Source: an uncultured Nitrospira sp. (GTDB lineage Bacteria; Nitrospirota; Nitrospiria; Nitrospirales; Nitrospiraceae). Taken from it: 26,236 nucleotides of DNA. Below the pieces are notes generated by a model. It saw only the letters and a program-made list of their open reading frames with translations, did no database searches and was not told the origin of the DNA. Position numbers and translations under genes: made by a program. The stretch covers positions 1 through 26,236 of the forward strand of contig CAMLHQ010000044.1 of NCBI GenBank assembly GCA_946479785.1. Reading direction: 5' to 3'. Position 1 is the first letter of the stretch. Every line of letters begins with the position of its first letter. Shown piece by piece: positions 20,722 to 26,236 of this stretch.

Positions 20722-22011
20722 CTACGTTTTGAAGATCAGAAGGAGGCAGAGGAGCGCCAGAGCCGGACCTCCCGCGAGGAAGGCGAACACCTGCCATCGC
20801 AGCCTGGACAGCAACTCCTTTTCGCTCCGATCCGAAATGAGGAACTCGTTGTCCCGGCTGCTGCCGATATACAGCCGCGCCGAATTATCCGTGCTGTCTG
20901 CGGCGCCTCTGTTCTCCTGGGCGGTGCCCAGGACGTACACCGTCTCCTCAGACAGAATAAAGGCCTCGCTGCATCGTATGGTCTTCTCGCCCAGCCATCC
21001 GTCGACTGAGATGCCCAGTTTTAACAAGCCAAGGATGGTTTGTTCCGGGAGCGAGCCCAACCAGTTGTTTCGAGTCGTCCGGTTGTCCGGCAGAATCAGC
21101 TGGGCATCGAATGGCACCACCAACACCTTGCCGGTGTTATCCTGCACGAAGAACGGCTCCGGGGATGTTCCCTTTGCAATCGTTTCCCACCTGGCGTCCT
21201 TTCCTGATCCGCGGCGCTCTTCGACCGTATAGGAGAAGAGCACGCAGGGCATCCCGCTGAACGGTGCACGTAACAGTTCGCGCTCAGGCCGGGCATGGCC
21301 GCTCACTTCTACGAGGCCGACAGCCAATGAACGGACAGGGCAGGTGGGTATGCTTTCCATGAGCTGCTTCCGGTTGTTCAACACGAAGCCATAAATCGAG
21401 AGTGCCATCCCTCCCACGACGCCGAGCACCAGGTAGAGCAGGGTGGCATCGGGTGCCTGCGCCCAGTGCACTGTCGCGACCGTTTTGCGAATGCCGGCAA
21501 CGAGAATGAGGCAGGCCAGGAGCAGGGCGCCGCCCAAAAAGATCGTCCAGAACCACACTTCCTGAGAGCGCAGTCCGGTGCGGGATTGGGGGCGGTCACC
21601 CTTTGACTCCATGGGGCCGGACATCGATCGCTTCTTCTCAGCCTTGGTATAGAATTCCGCCTCATTGAAACGGATCGGAGTAGCGCCGCCTCGAGCCGTC
21701 GCGTTCAGGTGTGTGAGGCTGCCTTGGGGAAGCCACCAGCCGTGACAGGTACGGCAGGCGAAGAGCGGGGTCTCAAGCACCGACTCCGGATCCAACGGAC
21801 CGCCGCACCGGGGGCAGAGAGACGATCGGGCACCAACGGCCGGTGCCGCAGACTGTTGTGACGCCTCCTCGAGTGCGCGATAATTCTCCACGAACAAGTC
21901 CACTTCTCCCACATCCAACCACAGCCCGTGTTTGCCAGGACAGACGTCGAGTTGCGGCCCTTCAAGGGTGGGAATCTCGACCAGATTCGTTTGACAAGTC
22001 GGACATTGCAT
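20722..22011 (-). CDS. Zinc-ribbon membrane protein with a GIDE-type domain (429 aa)
   Basis: Two N-terminal zinc ribbons of the TFIIB-like kind come first: CPTC...CPGKHGLWLDVGEVD, with His replacing one Cys, and CPRC...CRTCHGWWLPQG. Two transmembrane segments follow (FWTIFLGGALLLACLILVAG and LLYLVLGVVGGMALSIYGFV). Next is a domain resembling the GIDE/BAM module of mitochondrial MULAN-type ubiquitin ligases: VEVSGHARPERELLRAPFSG, MPCVLFSYTVEERR, FFVQDNTGKVLVVPFDAQLIL. A last membrane helix ends the protein (VFAFLAGGPALALLCLLLIF). There is no RING, so no ligase activity is implied. ATG 22011 begins directly at the first ribbon; its ribosome site is weak. Confidence 0.82.
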   Translation of the reverse strand: MQCPTCQTNLVEIPTLEGPQLDVCPGKHGLWLDVGEVDLFVENYRALEEASQQSAAPAVGARSSLCPRCGGPLDPESVLETPLFACRTCHGWWLPQGSLTHLNATARGGATPIRFNEAEFYTKAEKKRSMSGPMESKGDRPQSRTGLRSQEVWFWTIFLGGALLLACLILVAGIRKTVATVHWAQAPDATLLYLVLGVVGGMALSIYGFVLNNRKQLMESIPTCPVRSLAVGLVEVSGHARPERELLRAPFSGMPCVLFSYTVEERRGSGKDARWETIAKGTSPEPFFVQDNTGKVLVVPFDAQLILPDNRTTRNNWLGSLPEQTILGLLKLGISVDGWLGEKTIRCSEAFILSEETVYVLGTAQENRGAADSTDNSARLYIGSSRDNEFLISDRSEKELLSRLRWQVFAFLAGGPALALLCLLLIFKT

Positions 22012-22303
22012 ACTGCCTGTGTCAGCTGTGTTGAACTGTAGCAAATACCAAGGGGTTGTAAAGGAGATGCGTGGAAATGATCCAATCCTGAGAACCCGAT
22101 CAGTCGGAAGGCATGGTGAGAATCCTATTCGAGTGGGCGGTTCCAAGACGCCGTTCCTCCACCCTTTACAAAATCAGAAAAATCTGTAGAATAGCCAAAA
22201 ATTTTCGCTTCCCGGCGCATTCTGATCTTCATTCATTCCGCATTTCTCCTCCGTTTCTCCGGACGATAGAACCAGCAGTTCACTCAGCTGAAAGGCGGCT
22301 TGT

Positions 22304-22504
22304 ATGGCCATTATGCCGAGGACCACTCGTCCAGTATGTGTGCTCGGAACTCCCGCCTGTCCCCAATGCAAGGACACGGGCTTGGTACCCAACGGTGGGT
22401 TCCTGACCTGCGCAACTTGCGGCCTGGCGATTACGCGACAGGCACTTTTGCAGGAGAGCCTCGGTCTGTATTCCGCGGTTGAGTCCCAAATAGATGAAAA
22501 CTGA
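22304..22504 (+). CDS. Small zinc-ribbon protein (66 aa)
   Basis: Two CxxC pairs (C19/C22 in ACPQC and C36/C39 in TCATC) with a Gly-rich turn between form a rubredoxin-like zinc ribbon. The C-terminal 25 residues form one helix (ITRQALLQESLGLYSAVESQI). No other domain. AAAGG lies about ten bases before ATG 22304. Its last codons overlap the next gene by 11 bases (22494-22504), so the pair is translationally coupled. The ligand or partner is unknown. Confidence 0.72.
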   Translation: MAIMPRTTRPVCVLGTPACPQCKDTGLVPNGGFLTCATCGLAITRQALLQESLGLYSAVESQIDEN

Positions 22505-23120
22505 ACAAGTCGGTCTCTCCCTCGGCATCGCGTTCCTGCTCGCCTTGGTTTGCTTCGTCGATGCCCGCACAGGCTTGGGGTTCACCCCCTGGCTGCTCTA
22601 TGTCATTCCGATTGGACTGACGTATTGGATTTCTTATCTCTATGCGCCGCTGGTCGTTGCCTCGGTATGCGTCGTGTTGGTGTTTGTGGGCTACAGCCTC
22701 TCTCCGCCATTGGTCCCCAAGTCGATTGCATTGACCAATAGGCTGTTAGGCACGGTCACCTTTTTAGCGCTGGGTGGCCTGATTGTGGCCTACAAGATTC
22801 TTGCGCAGCGCCTGTCTCAACTCACCGACCAGCTCAGACAGGAACTGCTCGAGCGCACCGAGGACCTCGGTCGCGCCGTACGAGTCCTCAAGGCCGAAAT
22901 GGCGCTGCCGGAACGACAGCCGCCGGAGGTCGGGGAGGAACTGGGTCGCCATCTCACAGATGTACTGATCGGTGAAAGCCGGCGCTTACAAGAACAATTC
23001 GGACATCTCGATGAGGAAGAATTGCTCACATCGGAGGACCGTCTGGAACAGACACGCAACGAACTGGAACGACTGGCCAAACAGCTGGAACAGTTTCAAC
23101 GTGACTTCATCCGCCCCTGA
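22494..23120 (+). CDS. Membrane protein with coiled coil, resembling a kinase-less sensor input (208 aa)
   Basis: Four hydrophobic segments occupy residues 7-102: LSLGIAFLLALVCFV, WLLYVIPIGLTYWI, VVASVCVVLVFVGYS and LGTVTFLALGGLIVA. A long coiled coil follows (LSQLTDQLRQELLERTEDLGRAV, then SRRLQEQFGHLDEEELL and ETRNELERLAKQLEQF-type repeats). The layout, and the phrase TPWLLYVIPIGLTYWIS, recall the membrane input domain of some histidine kinases, but no H-box or ATPase domain follows. It could be a truncated sensor or a scaffold. It overlaps the zinc-ribbon gene. Confidence 0.62.
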   Translation: MKTEQVGLSLGIAFLLALVCFVDARTGLGFTPWLLYVIPIGLTYWISYLYAPLVVASVCVVLVFVGYSLSPPLVPKSIALTNRLLGTVTFLALGGLIVAYKILAQRLSQLTDQLRQELLERTEDLGRAVRVLKAEMALPERQPPEVGEELGRHLTDVLIGESRRLQEQFGHLDEEELLTSEDRLEQTRNELERLAKQLEQFQRDFIRP

Positions 23121-23132
23121 GCCGAGAGGTCC

Positions 23133-23333
23133 TCACACGACTGTGTTGTCCTTCCTACTCATCTCGGCGTGCCGTGTTCTCACTTGAGGCGGCGGTACCT
23201 TTTCCAATAATTCACTGGCATAGAGGCGAATGACGCTCGCTTCATCGTCGGTTATAGGATCACCCTGCATGATGGCTCTTTGAATTTTCTCATTCACGCT
23301 GATCAAATCACGTACGTCTTTCCGTAGGTTCAT
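23133..23333 (-). CDS. Small two-helix protein, member C of a four-member family (66 aa)
   Basis: Core LRKDVRDLISVNEKIQRAIMQGDPITDDEASVIRLYASELLEKV aligns without gaps with the other three members and is closest in pattern to member A. The tail is basic and Pro/Arg-rich and probably flexible. ATG 23333 has GGGAGG upstream, the best ribosome site of the four. The gene converges with the coiled-coil membrane protein, 12 bases away. Function unknown. Confidence 0.68.
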   Translation of the reverse strand: MNLRKDVRDLISVNEKIQRAIMQGDPITDDEASVIRLYASELLEKVPPPQVRTRHAEMSRKDNTVV

Positions 23334-23421
23334 GCAAACCTCCCTCCATGAACGCAACGGTGGTCAGATAATCACATGACTGAAACGGTCAAGAGGGCTG
23401 AAGGGCCTTACGGAAGGGGGA

Positions 23422-23811
23422 TCAGATACTCGGCGGGTCTTCGTGGTCTTCTCCGGTGAGCATCGCCACTTCTTTGGCTTCCATGTCTTGCATGTCTGTC
23501 AGGATCCCGAGCAGCACTTGTCGTCGCTGCTGCAGGGCAGTCTTGGGCAAGTCTTTGGCCATCGGCTCCTGCGCCGATTCCGGCAGGTTCACCAGCGCTT
23601 CTGTTTCGGCGACTGTGGCGTACTTGTAGGTTTCGAGATACCGGTTACTCTCGCCATAGAGCCGTCCGAGCAGCGCCTCCGTCTCGGTATCGAAACTCTC
23701 CAAGGTTGGATGGACGGGCGCCCGGTGATCCAGGGCTTCCAGTTTGCCAATTTGCGTTTTCACTTCGTCGCTCCGCATCCTCGGTGTAAAGGATGCATTC
23801 GTATTGGGCAT
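23422..23811 (-). CDS. Hypothetical soluble helical protein (129 aa)
   Basis: GGAGGGAG precedes ATG 23811. The protein is charged and mostly helical: DEVKTQIGKLEALDHR, ETEALLGRLYGESNRYLETYKYATVAETEAL, TALQQRRQVLLGILTDMQDMEAKEVAML. No cysteines, signal peptide or membrane helix. It ends acidic (GEDHEDPPSI). No family is recognised. It is upstream of member C and downstream of member D on the same strand, so the three may form one transcript. Confidence 0.62.
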   Translation of the reverse strand: MPNTNASFTPRMRSDEVKTQIGKLEALDHRAPVHPTLESFDTETEALLGRLYGESNRYLETYKYATVAETEALVNLPESAQEPMAKDLPKTALQQRRQVLLGILTDMQDMEAKEVAMLTGEDHEDPPSI

Positions 23812-23925
23812 GGAAAACTCCCTCCAACGTCGTGTTTCATCGCTTATACAACAGCCCCGGCTTCTCCCATAACTGGGAAAGTCCCCGGAGAAGCCCTGAT
23901 CTTGACAGACGAGGGCGGCATTTAC

Positions 23926-24120
23926 TTATCCGGAGCCGCGGTTCATTTTTATTCTCCGGCCCTGATGGACAGATGGGTCGCCTTCAACGGTCGATAATTC
24001 CTCCAAGCAGCACCGGAGGATTTCGACTTCATGACAGCTCAAGGTTTTACTATCGGACAATAAACGGTAGAGATTTTCGGTGGCGATTATGAACTCTTGT
24101 ATTTCTTTCTTGATCGGCAA
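23926..24120 (-). CDS. Small two-helix protein, member D of a four-member family (64 aa)
   Basis: Core IKKEIQEFIIATENLYRLLSDSKTLSCHEVEILRCCLEEL, the closest relative of member B at 17162. It shares the SCHE/NCHE and RCC/NCC cysteine-histidine positions. The tail is polar and basic. The start is inferred as TTG 24120, because AGAGAGG lies upstream and the same TTG-plus-ribosome-site arrangement occurs in member B. An ATG seven codons upstream (24141) is an alternative. Function unknown; metal binding by the Cys/His set is a guess. Confidence 0.65.
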   Translation of the reverse strand: MPIKKEIQEFIIATENLYRLLSDSKTLSCHEVEILRCCLEELSTVEGDPSVHQGRRIKMNRGSG

Positions 24121-24284
24121 AGCCGCCTCTCTTCTCTTCATGGTGGTGTGGGGCCGCATCATGATTCGGCCTTTGTATCGGCTTTCGAGAGGCGGGTACA
24201 TCTGGAGAATCCCTAGTTGCCTTGACCGCTCCTTGACAATGGCTGTCGCGAGGCAGAGGCTAATATGTGTAAGGGGAGTGAGAC

Positions 24285-24881
24285 ATGTCGCTCACGCACC
24301 AGCGGGTCTTGGTCGCTGCGAAAGGATTGTTGCTGATCCTCCTCTTGATCCCGCCACCGGCTCACAGCCTCCAACAGAATTGGGTTGACCAGATCGCCCA
24401 GCGCGTACAGACGGAGCCGGATTCGATCAGGCCGGAGCATGTGGAGTTCTATCTCACGCAACTCCAAGCCGTACGCCAAGCCCTGGGACGCGGAAACGTC
24501 AATGCTGTTCAAGCAGCAGTAACAGATCTCGTTCGGATGGTGGCGATCAGGCAGGGCGGTCTGTCTGATCCTGCGGCACAATCGCTCCTCTTGTATATTA
24601 GCGAAGTCACCCCGGTCGAATATCTCGACGAGACCACGAAAAGTCGTTTCCACCTGATCCGTCAGATGGCGGCGTTCAGAGCCGAAACCATCGTTCCAGA
24701 AGATTCATCAGAAGAGGTGACCGTACCCCCCCAGACGGCGCAATGGAATGGCTGGATGCGTATAGGCACCGTGCATCCGATTGTCACGCTCGGCGCGGAG
24801 ATCCTGGCGTTCATCGCACTGGGTGTGATTGTCCTGCTGTTCGTCGGGGCGGGAGGTGTCGGAGCGCGGCGTCCCTTCTAG
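24285..24881 (+). CDS. Hypothetical membrane protein with helical periplasmic region (198 aa)
   Basis: AAGGGGAG lies before ATG 24285. The N-terminus is a signal or anchor (LLLILLLIPPPAHS). The middle is helical (DSIRPEHVEFYLTQLQAVRQALGRGNVNAVQAAVTDLVRMV). The C-terminus has a membrane helix (LGAEILAFIALGVIVLLFVGAG) followed by a short basic end. No cysteines and no recognised family. Its TAG stop is itself part of the CTAGTG that opens the decayed element copy. Confidence 0.65.
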   Translation: MSLTHQRVLVAAKGLLLILLLIPPPAHSLQQNWVDQIAQRVQTEPDSIRPEHVEFYLTQLQAVRQALGRGNVNAVQAAVTDLVRMVAIRQGGLSDPAAQSLLLYISEVTPVEYLDETTKSRFHLIRQMAAFRAETIVPEDSSEEVTVPPQTAQWNGWMRIGTVHPIVTLGAEILAFIALGVIVLLFVGAGGVGARRPF

Positions 24882-24997
24882 TGCTTCTTCACGACAGTAC
24901 CGGTTTCTTTCCCAGTCCCAACTCTCCTTCACATACGTCACAGTCATGAGATCCTGAATTCGGAAGAGGATGGTCGCTTCCGAAAAGAGGAGCACAT
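24878..24997 (+). repeat. Decayed fifth copy of the CTAGTG terminator element
   Basis: CTAGTG at 24878 is followed, at the same 15-base spacing as in copy 4, by ACCGGT and then TTTCCCAGTCCC. The central GGCAATG hairpin is missing. Near the end GGTCGCTTCCGAAAAGAGGAGC (24972-24993) resembles the terminator, but the stem is broken and no T-run follows. Unlike the intact copies, it lies between two genes on the same strand. Confidence 0.65.
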
Positions 24998-25181
24998 ATG
25001 AAAGCCGTCGTCTTCCCATTGGAATGGAATCCATATCGTTCCTGCTGCGCCTCCGCCTCATGCTTAGGTCTGTAGTTGTCATGGCTTGATCTATCGGCAG
25101 ATCTTCGTCATCATCGCGCTTCATCGGCGTTTCAGAATGCGAGGTCACTGCGGAATCTTCGTGGGCGACAGAAGGAGTGCG

Positions 25182-25901
25182 ATGTTCACAAAATGCGCCA
25201 TGGTTTGGGCGGTGCTGTTGGTCATGCTAACGGGCTGCGCTGCGACCAAGCAGGCGCGGAGCGTCACACCGTCGGGCTTTCTGCAAGACCTCTATCCTGA
25301 GATGCGCGAGGGCAAAGGAAATGAAGCTCTTCTCGTCTATCGCAACCCCAGGGTGGATTGGGCGGCGAAGGCCACCTATCGTAAAGTGCTTCTGGATCCG
25401 GTGATGATCTGGCGGGGGAAAGATTCAACGCTGGAAGGTCCCGAGCGAAAAGAGGTCCAGGCGATTGCGGATGCGTTTTACGCGCTCCTGTACCAGGAAC
25501 TCGCCAAAGACTACGAAATGGTAACAGAGCCAGGCTCGAAGACATTGCGCATGCAGGCGGCTCTCACCGATGTCGGGCAATCGAGGCCTGCGCTAGACAT
25601 TCTTTCGAGCGTTCCTGCGCCGTTTAACGTCGCATTCGTCGCTTCGACGGTGAAGACGTTATCCACCGGCAAACCGTTGTTCAAGGGTGAGGCCTCCATT
25701 GAAGGCAAGGTCATGGATGCGGATTCCGGTGAGGTGCTTGCGGCGGCCTTGGACCGGCGGGTCGGTGGCAGATTCCTCGACCGCGAGGTCTTCGATTCCT
25801 GGAATGACGTGCATGGGGCATTGAGATACTGGGCGCAGTTGACCAGGTTCCGGCTCTGCCAAATGCGGAAGCAGACGGATTGCGTGCAGCCGGAATCATG
25901 A
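25182..25901 (+). CDS. DUF3313-family lipoprotein (239 aa)
   Basis: A lipoprotein signal is clear: AVLLVMLTGC with Cys as the lipid anchor. The mature chain follows the DUF3313 pattern: SVTPSGFLQDLYPEMREGKGNEALLVYRNP, YRKVLLDPVMIW, LYQELAKDYEMVTEPGSKTLRMQAALTDV, FKGEASIEGKVMDADSGEVLAAALDRRVGG and ALRYWAQLTRFRL. Members are outer-membrane-anchored proteins of unknown function. AAGGAG precedes ATG 25182; the open frame upstream has no ribosome site. Element copy 4 follows 32 bases after the stop. Confidence 0.9.
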   Translation: MFTKCAMVWAVLLVMLTGCAATKQARSVTPSGFLQDLYPEMREGKGNEALLVYRNPRVDWAAKATYRKVLLDPVMIWRGKDSTLEGPERKEVQAIADAFYALLYQELAKDYEMVTEPGSKTLRMQAALTDVGQSRPALDILSSVPAPFNVAFVASTVKTLSTGKPLFKGEASIEGKVMDADSGEVLAAALDRRVGGRFLDREVFDSWNDVHGALRYWAQLTRFRLCQMRKQTDCVQPES

Positions 25902-25933
25902 ACCGCCGGAAAGGCAGAAAGGCAGGAAGTTCA

Positions 25934-26088
25934 CTAGTGTGTATAAGAGAGAGAACCGGTCATTTTCCCAGGTCCCCCTTTTTCTGAGGCACGTTAGAGT
26001 GAAAGTACTTTAGACCACGGCAATGGAAACATTGCCAAAATCCGAAGTGAGGGCTCGCTTCCGAAAGGGAGCGGGCCTTTTTATTTAC
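25934..26088 (+). repeat. Dispersed CTAGTG terminator element, copy 4
   Basis: Parts: CTAGTG; ACCGGTCATTTTCCCAGG; GTTAGAGTGAAAGTACTTTAG; hairpin GGCAATG-GAAA-CATTGCC at 26019-26036; CCGAAGTGAGG; terminator. It lies after the DUF3313 gene and faces a likely minus-strand gene whose stop (26085-26087) is inside its end. Confidence 0.88.
26052..26086 (+). terminator. Intrinsic terminator in element copy 4
   Basis: Stem GGCTCGCTTCC (26052-26062) with GGGAGCGGGCC (26067-26077), GAAA loop, then TTTTTATTT. One stem pair is a G-T wobble. Confidence 0.9.
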
Positions 26089-26236
26089 TTTATAATTGTT
26101 GAGTCGTTTTTGTGCAGAGCTTCCCACACTGCTAGGAGTTCGCCCAGTAGGGATTTCCCCGAGGCTGTGCTGTATTCAAAGTAGTCCATGTTGAATGCCC
26201 ATCCCACGTGAAGAAGAACGGAAAGACCGCAACGCC
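26085..26236 (-). CDS. C-terminal end of a minus-strand gene (partial)
   Basis: Read from the window edge, one minus-strand frame is open for 49 codons to a TAA at 26085-26087 and has protein-like composition: HVGWAFNMDYFEYSTASG, then KSLLGELLAVWEALHKNDS. The other two minus frames have stops within the stretch. The 5' end is beyond the window, so no family is assigned. If real, it converges with the DUF3313 gene, as at the other three intact elements. Confidence 0.4.
   Translation of the reverse strand, partial: RCGLSVLLHVGWAFNMDYFEYSTASGKSLLGELLAVWEALHKNDSTIIK

Overview
The window reads as a chromosomal segment of a Nitrospira-type bacterium (Nitrospirota). This is inferred from the gene content, not from any search. 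The strongest pointer is an operon for a 2-oxoacid:ferredoxin oxidoreductase of the multi-subunit kind used in the reductive TCA cycle. Supporting it are many small stress-type proteins (CsbD, BON, DUF1328, DUF2934), GlgX, and moderately high GC. Nearly every gene has a clear Shine-Dalgarno. I see no phage, IS element, CRISPR array, tRNA or rRNA.

Layout. 1-6 kb holds small genes on both strands: a PilZ protein, a bacterioferritin subunit with an incomplete ferroxidase centre, a BCAM0308-like zinc protein, a thioredoxin-fold protein, an orphan GroES with a PII-like protein, and a lipoprotein. 5.97-10.57 kb (minus strand) is one likely operon: A-type Fe-S carrier, oxidoreductase alpha, beta, a second beta, an 80-aa protein and a 226-aa protein. 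11.2-13.2 kb (plus) is a run of stress/envelope genes: DUF1328, CsbD, double BON, DUF2934, and a secreted protein resembling a beta/gamma-crystallin. 13.7-15.8 kb (minus) is glgX. 16-20 kb holds a degenerate receiver protein, several small unknown proteins and a DUF429 protein. 20.1-22.0 kb (minus) is a zinc-ribbon/GIDE membrane protein followed by lemA. 22.3-26.2 kb holds a zinc-ribbon protein overlapping a membrane/coiled-coil protein, more small unknown genes and a DUF3313 lipoprotein.

Two patterns are not explained by known gene families. First, a ~154-bp element occurs in four intact copies (about 13.26, 16.71, 19.95 and 25.93 kb) and one decayed copy (24.88 kb). All are on the plus strand and start with CTAGTG just after a plus-strand gene. 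Each intact copy carries a GNRA-capped GGCAATG hairpin and an intrinsic terminator. All four intact copies lie between convergent genes; the decayed copy, between two co-directional genes, has lost its terminator. This suggests a dispersed structured-RNA or bidirectional-terminator module. Second, four very small proteins (50-66 aa, at 1.4, 17.2, 23.1 and 23.9 kb) align without gaps over about 41 residues and form an unrecognised two-helix paralogue family.

The oxidoreductase operon is the metabolic core: it would carboxylate acetyl-CoA or succinyl-CoA with reduced ferredoxin, and a co-transcribed Fe-S carrier could supply its clusters. No gamma or ferredoxin-type delta subunit is encoded beside it.
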